The notes: a model not told the origin generated them from the sequence alone. A stretch of DNA of 64,000 nt from Akanthomyces muscarius (GCF_028009165.1 NC_079243.1:1116001-1180000), one strand, 5' to 3'; counted from the stretch's first letter, positions 45,401 to 56,063 are shown. Numbers and translations are program-made.

Positions 45401-46315
45401 ACGCGGTGGGTGCTCAAGGGCACCGTGCCCGACATTATGAAGCGCGGCGAGGTGGCCTTACAGGCCTTGGACAAGCTCCAGGAGATTTGCGTCTCGTGGG
45501 ATGACAAGTGGGACGAGGTGGACATGGCCAAGATCAAGAGCATGCAGCTGCAGGAGATTGTAGACAAACGAGTGCAGCTTGCCAAGAAGATGACGACGTC
45601 GTCGGCCATGTCGTGCCCTGCCTTTCTCAAGCACTTTGCGATGTGCCACGACGAGTGGCTCATCAAGGAGCACATCCAGCAGCTCAAGCTGTCACTGTCT
45701 GATCAGAACCTGCAACTTCTACCCGACTACGAGCAGCGCGTGCAAGTACTGAAAGAGCTCGGCTTCATTGATGATGCCACGCGCATCCAGCTCAAGGGCA
45801 AAGTCGCCTGTGAGGTGCACTCTGGCGATGAGCTCGTCCTCACGGAGCTCATTTTGGACAATGTGCTTGCCGACTTTGACCCCGCCGAGATTGCCGCCCT
45901 GCTATCCGCATTCGTATTTCAGGAAAAGACGCTCGTCGAGCCCGTCCTCACCGGCAACCTCGAGCGCGGACGCGAGCGCATCGTGGCCATTTCGGAGAAG
46001 GTGAATGACGTGCAGACGCGGCTGCAGGTGATTTTGTCGTCGGAGGACTCCAACGACTTTGTGTCGCGGCCGCGCTTCGGCCTCATGGAGGTGGTGTACG
46101 AGTGGGCGCGGGGCATGAGCTTCAAGAACATCACGGGGCTGACGGACGTGCTCGAGGGCACGATTGTGCGCACCATGACGCGGCTGGACGAGACGTGCCG
46201 CGAGGTGAAGAATGCGGCGCGCATCATTGGCGATCCGGACCTGTACCAGAAGATGCAGCAGGCGCAGGAGATGATCAAGCGCGATATCACGGCCGTGGCG
46301 AGCTTGTACATGTAA
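42482..46315 (+). CDS. ski2: Ski2-type DExH RNA helicase of the Ski complex (1277 aa)
   Basis: Single long exon. Ski2 feeds RNA to the cytoplasmic exosome for 3'-5' mRNA decay and non-stop and no-go decay, together with Ski3 and Ski8. The N-terminus (residues 1-300) contains RFQRQGLEGRVTGYKNVTVP and an acidic stretch. Motif I AHTSAGKTVVAEY lies near 323, motif II IFDEVHYVND near 413, motif III LLSATVPN, and motif VI QMAGRAGRRGLD near 742. The C-terminal DSHCT domain ends with AGDDQ-like helices (DPDLYQKMQQAQEMIKRDIT). An RGG-rich insert lies at about residues 520-583, between the RecA-like halves. The length fits fungal Ski2, and the insert distinguishes it from Mtr4. Confidence 0.96.
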   Translation: MTSIDDLLLVQDADGGAIKNLQKGSQDPARIKAELEELYLSPSPEFSDEWLNRLQQRWDYEADYSSLFRIAPTQTRTVTRFQRQGLEGRVTGYKNVTVPRHSATAKNSTSLLRKPANRAEFVRGAAGFFPFAPGGLAPGGLESIEATAALEDQALADPSGDGEADGNKLDRVIQFTHGGLLQVAPGLERGIDFGKKKTQQDKEAEDAVQQVLEEAPERATGEENKEDGGDQEDADEDEDEEGEDDIDDILPVEFPSLEPHGVLATSRAKKAGKEWAHMVDIRKEMANFRELVPDMAREWPFELDTFQKEAVYHLENGDSVFVAAHTSAGKTVVAEYAIALAARHMTKAIYTSPIKALSNQKFRDFRETFDEVGILTGDVQINPEASCLIMTTEILRSMLYRGADLIRDVEFVIFDEVHYVNDFERGVVWEEVIIMLPEHISLILLSATVPNTHEFASWVGRTKQKDIYVISTAKRPVPLEHYLWAGKDIHKIVDSDKKFIEKGWKEAHATLQNKKEVKGAETTVATRGGNPRGGQRGGQQQRGGRGGAQQRGGGGQRGGNQRGGRGGGGPPRASHAPGHMGRSGRTGFASAAQDKNLWVHLVQYLKRNTLLPACIFVFSKKRCEENADALSNQDFCTASEKSRIHMIIEKSIARLKPEDRVLPQIIRLRELLGRGIAVHHGGLLPIVKELVEILFAETLVKVLFATETFAMGLNLPTRTVVFSGYRKHDGHSFRNLLPGEYTQMAGRAGRRGLDKVGSVIIVPPGGDDVPPVADLRNMLLGEPSKLRSQFRLTYNMILNLLRVEALKIEEMIKRSFSEHATQQLLPEHEKDVKLAQADLDKVKRESCKICDTAVDECHQAAQDYKQLTTELYKGLLKITIGRRMFAQQRLIVFNWDGIRTVGILLTEGVSPRSTIEDPTLHVCALKPLRDRRDGTDLLPFLPAYRKYLHKLPQGRKRMQTKTLHVPLSDVECLTRWVLKGTVPDIMKRGEVALQALDKLQEICVSWDDKWDEVDMAKIKSMQLQEIVDKRVQLAKKMTTSSAMSCPAFLKHFAMCHDEWLIKEHIQQLKLSLSDQNLQLLPDYEQRVQVLKELGFIDDATRIQLKGKVACEVHSGDELVLTELILDNVLADFDPAEIAALLSAFVFQEKTLVEPVLTGNLERGRERIVAISEKVNDVQTRLQVILSSEDSNDFVSRPRFGLMEVVYEWARGMSFKNITGLTDVLEGTIVRTMTRLDETCREVKNAARIIGDPDLYQKMQQAQEMIKRDITAVASLYM

Positions 46316-46802
46316 TGTGCCAGGCATCTCTACAGAGATTTGTGGGAAAATAAAATACAAAGTCGAAATGGGTACATTCAAGACAAACATGGAGTTTTCG
46401 ATTGATTCTACAACAAGAGTATAGCATGCATGGCTTTGAAGCATACAGAAAAAAGTACGAGGATGATTGAATGTTTTATGTTTAGATTTCATACAGATGA
46501 CGAGAATAGCAATGCTTAAAGAGATGTTTCATTCCAACCGACAAGTACAAGGATGATTGAATGTTTTGTGTTTTAGATTTCATAAAGATGACGAGAATAG
46601 CAATGCTCAAAATATGTTTGATTCCAACCGACAAAAAGAGTAACGCCATGTACAATGAATGGACGGCTTCAGTGGGCCGAGGGTGGCATTTACTGCCGTC
46701 AATCTGGCTTGCTTTGCTCCATTCTACCCAGTCCAGTCGCAAAAGCACAGCTTCATCCTCAACAAAATACCATCAAATTCCACCCGGTTCCGTGTCTTAT
46801 AT
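46316..46802. repeat. Intergenic region with a 90-bp tandem duplication
   Basis: A unit starting GTACGAGGATGATTGAATG at 46455 is repeated at 46545 (GTACAAGGATGATTGAATG) with a period of 90 bp, to about 46634. The copies differ at few positions. It lies between the convergent ends of ski2 and did2, likely in untranslated sequence. Confidence 0.75.
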
Positions 46803-47504
46803 TTATGCTCGTAGCGCACGCAGGCGCTGCTGCAGCGCATCCTCCTCCTCGGCCGTGGGGTCGTTGGTCTGCGCGGGGGCGGCGGTGGCCGGCTCCGCCG
46901 TCGCGGGCGTCGCCTTGTTGAGCTCCTGGGAGAGCTCGATGCCGGCGTCGTCGGCGAGCTTGCCGAGGAGCTCGTGGACGGCGTCCTCGCCGACCTGCGT
47001 GGACGTGGACTGGGTGATGGCGTCCTGGTAGATGCCGTTGGACATGGCGTATTCCTCATTCTGCTGCTTGAACTGCTCGAGGGTGACGAGGGTCTGTACT
47101 TGTCTCCCGGTTAGCGTTTCTCTCCATGGTCTCTTTTCAATTTCTGCGGGCAGACTCGCCTTTTCTGGATTCGTATTCTTTTGCGCGACATTCATCACCT
47201 TGGACGACGAGGCCATCATGTGCGTCATGCGGTTCATCGAGTTGTTTGCCTGGATCTGCGCGGCCGAGAGCTCGGCCATGTCGGCCATCTGGTCCATCTG
47301 CTGGGCGAGCGCCTGCTTGGAGAGGAGGACCTTGGCCTTTTGGTAGGCCTTTTGCGTGTCGCCTTTTTTCAGGAGCTCCTGGATCTGCTTCTTGAGGACG
47401 GGGTCCTGCTTGGAGGCCTTGGTGGCCTCGCGGCGGGCCTGCTTGGCCTGGAAGCGCGCCTGGAACTCGACCTGCATGTCGCGGGCGAGCTGGCGATTCG
47501 ACAT
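46803..47504 (-). CDS. did2: ESCRT-III-associated protein Did2/Vps46 (CHMP1 family), 211 aa
   Basis: Exon 1 is 47504-47160 and exon 2 is 47093-46803. The 66-nt intron has a GC donor (GCGAGT), a GCTAAC branch and a CAG acceptor. It is a multiple of three without a stop, so the unspliced frame also reads through, but splicing restores the CHMP1 spacing NPEK-TLVTLEQFKQQNEEY. Did2 binds ESCRT-III filaments and recruits Vps4 for disassembly at endosomes. The N-terminus is basic and coiled (QAKQARREATKASKQDPVLK). The C-terminus ends with a MIT-interacting motif, ALQQRLRALRA, close to the family's QRLRALRG. The length agrees with yeast Did2 (204 aa). Confidence 0.9.
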   Translation of the reverse strand: MSNRQLARDMQVEFQARFQAKQARREATKASKQDPVLKKQIQELLKKGDTQKAYQKAKVLLSKQALAQQMDQMADMAELSAAQIQANNSMNRMTHMMASSSKVMNVAQKNTNPEKASLPAEIEKRPWRETLTGRQVQTLVTLEQFKQQNEEYAMSNGIYQDAITQSTSTQVGEDAVHELLGKLADDAGIELSQELNKATPATAEPATAAPAQTNDPTAEEEDALQQRLRALRA

Positions 47505-49165
47505 GGCGACGACGGGGGAAGGATTGTCGGACGGCGGTGTTTCTGATCGGAGAGAGTCGAGGGGACGGGGTCGTGTGAATGGAGACTGTAGAATGATGAT
47601 GATGCGGAATCGCAAGGTCGCAACCATGGGACTCGGCGAATAGAGACCAAGTGGGGTTCGGCCTTGTGGCGGGGAGGCCGCACGCTAAAGAAGTGGCAGT
47701 GACGCAAGGCTTCTTCTTGTTTGGAGGGGCTGAGCCGCTAAATGGAAGCCTGGAAGTGTTCTTACAGCGGGGTTCTAGCGTTGCGACAGATCAATGAGAG
47801 CCAATAATGGACATGCAATGTAAGAAAAACGATAAAAAGAAATGAAAAAATACAAATGGGCAGGAAATGCTATTCCTTACTTTCTAGACTTTTTTCCATG
47901 CGTATTTCGGTCCAAGATAGCTGCTGGAGTGGGCTCTTGTTCCTGGCCGTACCCGTGACTCGGAGGTACCAGCTAGATCTCGGAGCCGGACCGGTATCAC
48001 TTTTGCCTCTAGATATGCCCTACTTTCAACAATACACAATCGACGACTTCTTCGAGTCCTGCAGAATGACTGCGCTCTCAAGTGGTGGAAATTCATCGGC
48101 TGCCATGTTGCTGTAATCGTTACTGAGAAACTGATCTCTTTAGCTTCCACCTTCGCATCAATGCTTGACCCGATAAAAGAACATTTCAGTCTTTGGATTC
48201 AAACTGCGCTTTATAAATGAAACGGCCAATACATACATAACCATGTATCAGTGCCAGGCCCTCGTTACAACTCACCAGCTCGTCCTGTATCGAAGCGCCG
48301 CTGCCCCATGATGTTGTCCACTGTGCAACTATCAATTTTTTTGCATCATTATGTAGAAAGATACGGTAGCATAGCCACCGTGCGATCATTGTTTTGGGGC
48401 ATCTCTACTGCGGGCTCGTCTCGCCTTCCTGACCATCGTGCGGACCTTGCAACAGGACAACCTAGTTCGGACGGGGCGAGCCTCTCAAAGGTTGAGGAAA
48501 AAAAGGCATGAGAGACACCTTCGCGCAGGTCTTCTTCACCAAACCTTGAATCCTCTTCAAAGGCAGATTGCACTCTTCTCCTAACGCGTACCAACTATTT
48601 CCCGCGGAGGTGTGGTCATCGCTCACCTGTGTCCAGAGGACCCCAGCAACTGAGAATTACCGACCAGGATACCACTTTACGAAAGATCAAACATCCTGAA
48701 TTGCGATTATCATTAGTTCCTAGAGAAAGAATTTCCTACAGCTGCTGCTTGGCTTAAGCCCTGGTCTATACCTTGCGTCGCAAAAAAGCAATAACAGTCC
48801 TCAAATCTAATACAGATGCCACGGATACGTTCTCGGGCTATGCTACGATAATATTCTATAGACAGTTCCTTTCTGCCCGCGTTCTGTCCGGTGGTTCGGT
48901 GAAAAGACACGTCTCATATGTGTAATTTCATCTCCCCCGCCCTCGTACATTCCTGCCCGCTTGCCGCATCCGAGACCTTGTCTCAAGCAGAAGGAAGGAG
49001 AGGGAATATGATATTGCAGCAGATATACCCGACTGCAAAAAAGGTTTCTCCAGTCTCTTTTCCAGCCTTAAGAGGGTCGGATAATCATCCCATTTGCGCA
49101 ATTGAACTCCCAATTTACGCACACCATTGCGACAAGATACCGCGTCCAGGTCTACTCCTTTCAAA
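47505..49165. other. Intergenic region without a supported gene
   Basis: About 1.66 kb. The first 150 bases form the did2 promoter and leader. The remaining short frames on both strands lack domains or coding-like bias. No repeat or RNA gene is visible. Confidence 0.45.
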
Positions 49166-49494
49166 ATGAAGTTTTGTGCGGTAACCCTGTTCATCCTCCT
49201 TCAGGGACTTGCCCAAGCCCAGCCTGCACCGCCATCACAGTGCACTTTTTCCTGTCCAGCGATCAGCGATGCGTCGACCATTTGCGCCATCAGCGTCGCT
49301 GACCTCAGCGTGATGCGGCAGTTTACCGCCAACTGCAGCATGATTGCGTACAATTGCGTCAACCCGGAGAATAGATTGTAGGTCGCCGTGCCTCGAACAG
49401 CAAGAAGCAGCTGAATGTATTCTAACCACGAAAAAACTGCAGCCGATTCGAGCACAATGGTAAATGTCAGGATGTAATGGGGAGCGGCAGTTAA
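49166..49494 (+). CDS. Small secreted Kazal-like cysteine-rich protein (87 aa)
   Basis: Exon 1 (49166-49377) and exon 2 (49443-49494) are joined across a 65-nt intron with GTAGGT donor, TCTAACC branch and CTGCAG acceptor. A signal peptide (MKFCAVTLFILLQGLAQA) precedes a mature part with six cysteines at 26, 30, 40, 57, 64 and 79. The C4-x6-C5 spacing and the final HNGKC resemble non-classical Kazal serine-protease inhibitor domains. The usual VCGSDGxTY stretch between C3 and C4 is missing and longer here. Splicing is needed to add the sixth cysteine. It could inhibit host or self proteases or be an effector of unknown target; the family call is by spacing only. Confidence 0.68.
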
Positions 49495-49625
49495 CATGGC
49501 TCTGCCTCGACTGCGACAACAAAGGACATGAGCTAAAGGGAGCACACCTTCACGTTCCAGAGGAGAAAAGCTCTGGTGGCCTCATTCGCAATTAATTCTA
49601 ATAAATCATGAGACGAAATTTGTCT

Positions 49626-51085
49626 CTATTTCAACAGATCCCCATAGGTTGCCGTCTCCAGCTTCTGCCACAGCAACCCCGACGGCGGCGCGCCGGCATC
49701 ACTAGCAGCAGGGTCGTATTCGATGACATTGAGCATCATGACGCCCGCAATCCCCGTCTCGCGATCAACCCACTATTTTCGATACGCAAATCAGCAGATA
49801 ATCCTATACGGCAGCAGAAGCCGCGCAAGCAAAAACACGTCACTCACCCAGCGCGGCCCTGATGCGCCGCTCCACGAAATGGATCCCTTGCGCCGCTTGC
49901 CTGGCACGTCGTCGACATTGACCATGCCTCCGAGGGCCTGCTGCATGCGCGCGTGCCTCGGGAACTCGGGCGCCACGATGCCGTGCACGCCCATGTCGTA
50001 CGTAAAGGCCTCGATGCCCTTGACCTGCTTGGGGGAGAGCTGGTGCGCGCACAGCTCGTCGAGCGCGGCGTCGCCCAGCAGCCGTCCCGCGAGCAGCCCG
50101 CGCAGGAACTTGGCAAAGTCGCTCGCCGTCGAGAAGAGCCCGCCGCCGCCGCCCTCCATGGTCCAGTCCTCGACGATGGGGCCCTCGCTCTCGAGCCTGC
50201 CGCCGCGGCGCACGACGTCCGTCACGATGCGGCCCTGCACGTGCGGCAGCCGCGACGGGTGGAAGCCCGTGTCCTGCATGCCGAGCGGCGCGAAGATGCG
50301 CTCCTGCATGTAGGCGCCGAGTGGCTGGCCGGTGACGAGAGCCAGCAGCTCGCCGGCCCAGTCCGGGCCCGTGCCGTAGTTCCAGTACTCGCCCGGCGCG
50401 TAGACGAGCGGCGTGTCGATGGCGGCGCGGCTGCGCGCCGGGAACTTGTCCTTGCGGTCCTCGCGCTGCGACCACTGCAGGGCTCTCGGGTTGGAGAACT
50501 CGTAGGGGTAGCCCGAGGTGTGCGACAGAAGCATGCTGCGAGGTTGTAATCAGCTGGGTAGACTTTTTTCTTGTTGCTTTGGGAAGGAGATTGGTGAAGC
50601 TCACCGGAGAGTAATCGGCTCGGTATTTTCCTCGAGCATGGGCGTGCCATCCTCCTCAAAGCCGCGCAGGACCTTGGCCGCCTGCATCTCGGGGAATCTG
50701 GGACGAACATCGTCGTCGAGGCTGACAAGGCCGCGATCCACGAGCTGCATGAGGCACGTCGCCGTGACGACCTTACTCATGGAGGCGATCCAGGTAAAGG
50801 AATCTGCCGAAAAGGCCGGCGATGCATCGTCGAGTCCGATGCGTCCGGCAGCACCGGAATACAGAAAATCTGAGTTTTGAAAAAAAGATTAGCAAAACAA
50901 GAGTATACTATGAGAGGCGGGAAGTGGTGTCGTGGGTTTTTTGCCTCGGCACACCGGACCGTCAGCACCAACTCGTCATGCGTACCATCTTTGTTGGTCA
51001 CTATAAAGGCCGCGCCCAATACTTTGCCTGTGGCGTCCTCGCCCGAGGGCACGGCGTCTTGCAAGATGGCGTTGAGCTTTTCCAT
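49626..51085 (-). CDS. Beta-lactamase-family serine esterase/transferase (399 aa)
   Basis: Four exons: 51085-50986, 50869-50605, 50535-49848 and 49772-49626, with GTACGC, GTGAGC and GTGAGT donors. All junctions keep frame. The fold is that of class C beta-lactamases and LovD-like acyltransferases. The catalytic SxxK is SMSK (S63, K66) and the YxN motif is in YWNYGTG (Y172, N174). LLSHTSGYPYEF and GGGGGLFSTASDFAKFL are further family blocks. No signal peptide is visible, so it is likely cytosolic. The substrate cannot be read from sequence: it may hydrolyse or transfer acyl groups on a secondary metabolite or ester. The adjacent genes do not form an evident biosynthetic cluster. Confidence 0.92.
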
Positions 51086-52836
51086 TTTCTTTTGCCTAAT
51101 TTCTCTCTTGTCGACTTGAAAAGAATGAGGAAAGGGAGAAGAAAAGGTAAAACAAGTTCCACGCTGACACTGCCTTTTTACCGTAAATTACGTGTGCCTT
51201 ATCCACGTCACATTGCAGACTTGCGCCCGCCTTCACATCAAGTCAGCCCGATTTAGGCTTGGTGACCACTGACCCCGCTGATGCTTCGCCATCTCATGCA
51301 GCTGCTTTATTACCGCCCGTTGGGGCGTGGCTGGCCGCACCCCTTGCATGCTTTGGTCGGTTTGGCACGCGGCTGCTGGACTATTCCGTGCCCCGGGACG
51401 ATGCGATTGCGACCTGGTTCAACCTCCATCCTCACGAGCGACCAGAGCCTGGGCTTGGACCAATATTCCAGACGACAGTCCTAGCGGCTCAGAGACGCTA
51501 CGATTGCGCCGACGAGACAAAAAATGATCAGCTTTCTAATCAAACGTGGAAAGTAGTCAAGATTGTCATGCAGTTGAAATAAAGTACCACGTCAGAGCGC
51601 CGTGTCGTGCAACCGGTTGGTGTCGCACCTTCAGCTCATCACCCCGTGTAAGCGCCCAGTGACAGCGCCATTTGCTTTCTTCGCCCCAAGCTATAATCTC
51701 TCTGGAGTCTGTTCCCTCGCCCACTCTTTGAACCGCCTCAACACCAGCACACCTACCCTGGATCGTGAACACAACAGGAAACCTTATGATCGACACAACT
51801 GAAGCGGAACATTCGCAAACAGTTGCATGTAGCAATAGCAATAACAATAAATAGAATTGATGATCATTCTTGGTCTTCTCTCTGCTTTCGAACACTGTGG
51901 CGCTATTGTTATGACTTGCTCAATCAAGCATTTGCTTGAACTGTGTGTTGTCTATCATTTCTTACTTATCAGTAGCATAAAATGTAGAAAACTTTTTTGT
52001 GCAAACCTTGCGTCGCGCAACTGAACTGATATAGCATCGCCCCATCGTTAATAGACTGCACTATATCCGCTCGTCCAGAAGCTGACGCTGCGAAACAAAC
52101 TGGGGGTGCTCTTGTAGGCACATATGTAGTAACAAAGGCCATCGAGCTAGGAACCGGAGTACTTCTATAATCATGATTTGTTCTTGATTGCTGGTAGGCA
52201 TAGGCTTTGCGAGTGTACTGCTTGGCTCTTCTTTGCTTTCTTGTTTGAAAGAGGAGATGGCAAATTTACTGAGAGTATGTATACATGTTCATATGTGGTC
52301 TCCTTGCCACGAACAGACTCGGAGACAAAGCGCAAGGGTCGCCTGTGCGGCATGGCTGGTATGAGATGCGGCGGCCGGGCTCACGCCGATGAATGTGAAA
52401 GAAAAAAAAAACGAAATTATTGGCCATGAAGGAGGATAACGGAAGATGAAAATTATCGACAACTGGAAGAGCGGCTTCATCAAAGGGAAGCGGGGAATTG
52501 GAATTCGAAGTTGGAGCCGACCATCTAAAGCAGCGAGAGACGATTTCCCCCCGTCCCTCCCCCTAGAGTCTGACAATTAGTGAGCAGTCTGCTTGCGGAT
52601 CATGCTGGTGGTGGGCAAGCTCGGCTGTGCCTAACAAAAGCGGCGCTCCAACCAGCTTAAAGGAGCCAAGTTACATACAGTCTTATCAATTGGCATGTGC
52701 ATTTGACAGGATGCAGAAACTTTACGAGATGAATGCAGTTCTCCAAAAGAAAACAAGTCAAGTTGCGGATCGTCTTTCGATCGCCTCTCGAACCCTACGC
52801 AAAGCTGGATCCTCGCTGCATACCTGCCACCATTCA
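51086..52836. other. Intergenic region without a supported gene
   Basis: About 1.75 kb between the esterase and a P450 relic. The frame at 51259-51582 (107 aa) has no domain or splice support. No repeats or RNA genes are evident. Confidence 0.45.
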
Positions 52837-53206
52837 TCAGCGTCCGCCTGCAGACCACTCGACCCTCCTCTTAGCCCTGGCATACAGATTCGTCGGCCGG
52901 ATCAACTGAAAGTAGGGCTCATACTCAACCGCATCGCCTCTGGCTAGGCTGAAATCGTAGCAATACACCAGCTTCAGCAGGAAGACCATGGCGGCCTGCA
53001 GGACGAAGCAGTTGTCGATGTACGTGCGCTGTCCCGACGCAAAACGGGAGAAAAGGCCCCGCTGGCTGGCTCTTGACCTGCTCAGGATCCCAGCGATCGG
53101 GTTTAAAGTGCGGTAGGTATCTCAGATGCCTGAGTTGTTGCGGATGTGGAAAATGAGGCTGAGTCCGGTAGCCAGCCCGTTTTCTACACCTCGACAAGCT
53201 GCCCAA
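52837..53206 (-). pseudogene. Cytochrome P450 C-terminal relic with lost heme cysteine
   Basis: On the minus strand one frame gives LPHFKPDRWDPEQVKSQPAG, resembling the PERF region before the heme loop. After a frameshift another frame gives FASGQRTYIDNCFVLQAAMV followed by FLLKLVYCYDFSL and a stop at 52837-52839. The heme loop FxxGxRxCxG is clear, but Cys is Tyr and the following Gly is Asp. Both fit single G-to-A changes on the coding strand, as RIP makes. N-terminal and central parts are not found. It is a dead fragment beside an intact P450. Confidence 0.8.
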
Positions 53207-53686
53207 TCTGGGCGATCGATTTCGTTTCGAACCTGATTATTGGAGGATATATATATAGCTGCTTGCAATTAAAACATGAATAATGAAACGAAAGGATTAA
53301 CAAGACGCGTCTGCGTGCTGCCATTAACATCCACGCTTGGCAGCAGCCACAGTGGCTCTGCCCGGGCGCGCTGCAGCCTGGCTCCCTCACGAGGTATTCC
53401 CCAACTATTTCAGCCAGGAAATTGCAAAATCTTGTATAATACAAATAAGCAGTTTAAAAATTTCATGTATACTTGAGTTGATAGGCCATTGTAGAGACAT
53501 CAAGCCATCTACTTTCAGCTTCGCTGATGGCACATGCCAATAATTCACGTGGGAGGCGTCAGCCACTGCTTATTATATATTGGCTCAGCTATAGCCTTCG
53601 GTGCACCTGAAGCGTGTGGTAATAAAAGCAGACAAGTATAGGACACAACTAGTTTTGCGACATTTTACTGCGGCTTCATCAGCAGA
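53207..53686. other. Spacer and promoter of the intact P450
   Basis: A 480-bp region with no frame of interest. ATTATATATTGG at about 53572-53583 is a possible TATA element about 110 bp before the P450 start codon. Confidence 0.4.
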
Positions 53687-55389
53687 ATGTTTCAAGACCA
53701 TTACTTTCTGGCCATGATTGGCTTGGCAGCCCTCTTCATCGCTGCAGTTGTGGCCTACCGTCTCACGCTTCATCCGCTTGCACGAGTCCCGGGCCCTATT
53801 CTTGCTGCCGCCACAGGTGCTTACGAGGCCTACTTTCAGCTAGTCAAAGATGGAGGGGGCCGGTACTGGATCGAAGTAGATCGGCTGCACGACGTATACG
53901 GTTCGTCCATGGCATACCTACCGAGTGCGGACGCTCGCTAACACGCACACATCACCGCAGGGCCCATTGTGCGGATCAATCCATGGGAGGTTCACATCAA
54001 GGACTCCAACTGGAATGACGTCTACAAGTTATCTTCAAAGGCGAACAAGCCCTGGTGGTACTACAGGAGTTTCGGCAGTGCCCAGAGCACTAACACGACA
54101 GAGCCAGACCAATTCCACCGCGTTCATCGTCAGGCTTTGCAGGCGTGGTTCTCGTCGCAAAACGTCACCAAAAACATACCAAAGGTCCAAGACACAGTCG
54201 AGCAGCTCCATGATCGTCTCGCTTCTTCTTTTGGCCAGGTCATCAACTTGAGCGATGCGTATCGGTCCCTCGCCCTTGACGTCACCACCGCCTTTGCCTT
54301 CCAAAGGCCATTCGGTGGCCTGGCTGATCCTAACTTTAGCAAAGATTTCAACCAGGCTATCAGAAGTTATGGCCGCATAGGCTTACTCAATCGCCATTTT
54401 CTTGGGATCCCATCCTGGATTCTTCAGTCCGTCCCAGACGCCATCTCCAACAAGATCAGCCCCAAGGCTGTCCAGGTGTTCATGGCGGTACGTCAAAATG
54501 TCCCTCAAGCGCGGCTTTGCTATTCTTACTAAACATGGTATGAACCTTCGCAGAAGGTCAATGAATGTGCTAGGTATTCCTTCAACAGGCCTATTCAGCC
54601 GGATGACGGCCCACAAGACGTGGTGCAGAGCATGCTCGCTGCGGACCTTCCAGAAAAGCAAAAGACCTTTACTCGCGTGTTTGGTGATTGCCGAAGCCTC
54701 GTTCTTGCTGGAAACGAGACCACGTCCACCGTTTTGACGTCTGTTACTTACCATGCTCTCACAAGCCCCGAGATCCACGCCAGGCTCCGAAGCGAACTCA
54801 AAGACGCTCGCACCGCAAAGGGGTCGGCCTTGGAGTATCAGGAGCTTCGAGCCTTGCCATATATGACTGGTGTAATTAATGAGGCTATGCGCACGAGCAA
54901 CTCTGTTTCGGGCAGACTGCCGCGCTACTCCAATGTGGCCGATTTTCAGTACCAGCAATATCTTCTTCCTCGAGGGGTTCGTTCTCACAACTTGCTGCCC
55001 ATACATGATTAAACTCTGAACTTACCAGAAGTGACTAGACTCATATCTCTGTGTGTATGAACGATATGCATATGGATCCCAAAATCTTCTCCGAGCCAGA
55101 AAAGTTCAATCCCGATCGCTGGCTGAACCAGGCCGACTATAAACGACTCATGAAATATCTCCAGCCATGGGGCCGCGGTTCGAGGCTCTGTGTGGGCAAA
55201 GAGCTAGCATATATTGATCTTGTTCTGACGGTAGCGCGCTTATTTGGCCCGGAATGCGGCTTCAGCCTGAAACTCTATGAGACTAAGCAGAGCGATTGGG
55301 ATGTCTTTGGTGATTACTTTGCGCCGATGCCCGGTCCTGGAAGCAGAGGGTTACGAGTGATGATTGAGCCTATTGAGAAGACTTTTTAA
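53687..55389 (+). CDS. Cytochrome P450 monooxygenase (504 aa)
   Basis: Four exons: 53687-53900, 53961-54487, 54554-54976 and 55039-55389. The last acceptor must be the CTAG at 55035-55038, because the CAG ten bases earlier brings a stop into frame; the chosen one yields LPRGTHISVCMNDMHMDPKI. An N-terminal membrane anchor (residues 8-25) points to the ER. The I-helix is LVLAGNETTSTVL (about residue 299), the K-helix ExxR is NEAMRTS, then FNPDRW, and the heme loop is WGRGSRLCVGKEL with Cys439. All catalytic landmarks are present. The substrate is unknown. It does not resemble the housekeeping CYP51 or CYP61 forms and is likely for secondary metabolism or detoxification. Confidence 0.93.
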
Positions 55390-55595
55390 TAATATAACAA
55401 TACTTCCATGGTTTGTTGAAGCACTTTGCCCCGGTTATCTTTGCGGAAGTGCCTCGGCAGGAAAGTGGCGTTCGTTGAGGATCTCGATCGTCAATATTCT
55501 ATATTATTCCCTATCTATAAACTTAATTTCTCTAGTATATCCGGCAACGAAAGTGATGAAGAAGAGCTGTACGCCGATATATGGTGCGCATTGAT

Positions 55596-55948
55596 CTAGA
55601 CTCCAGCGGGAGGGTTGCAGACGAGGGCAAGGCCAGCAAGGCCAAGCAGACAGCATCCAGGAGCCTTTCCGACCTCGGCGCACGAATCCCGGAAGGCAGG
55701 GCCAGAGTCAGGATTGGCGCCGGCTGTAAAAATGTTAATAACTTGTCTTGGGAAACTTTTCGGAAATCAGTCAGCGTGGTTAACGTACGAGCAGTGCAGT
55801 CCAGCTCAAGGACGCCGTCGACGCTGGTGCCACAACAGAGAGGCTCAGATGTGAGGCCACTGCAGGGGTTGTAGGAGCGAGTCTCGAGAGGTTGAATTAC
55901 GGCAGCAGATGCCATGGAGACGAGAGTGGCGGTGGCAAAGAACTTCAT
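55596..55948 (-). CDS. Class II hydrophobin (95 aa)
   Basis: Exon 1 (55948-55789) and exon 2 (55723-55596) with a 65-nt intron (GTACGT...TTTACAG). The start is the internal ATG giving MKFFATATLVSMASAAVIQP, a signal peptide; a longer upstream frame is leader. The eight cysteines follow the hydrophobin pattern: C29, C38-C39, C51, C68, C77-C78, C89, with the short inter-cysteine spacing of class II and PLCCGTSVDGVLELDC as a hallmark. Hydrophobins assemble at air-water interfaces to coat spores and aerial hyphae and help adhesion. The segment between C4 and C5 is Pro/Gly-rich (APGANPDSGPAFRDS), longer than in Trichoderma HFBs. Reading without splicing loses the last four cysteines. Confidence 0.93.
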
Positions 55949-56055
55949 CTTGATGAATTGAGAGTTGTGTAGTGAGTTTGGGGTAGTCTGTAGGTGAGAG
56001 AGTGAAGGCTGTTGAATTGAAAGATACTGAATCACCGAGAGGAAAGGATTCTCTT

Positions 56056-56063
56056 TATTTATA
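56056..56063 (-). promoter_or_regulatory. TATA box of the hydrophobin gene
   Basis: TATAAATA on the minus strand about 110 bp before the start codon at 55948, followed by a leader typical of a strongly expressed gene. Confidence 0.55.

Noticed and set aside
51259..51582. 107-aa open frame
   Set aside because: No recognisable domain and no conserved features.
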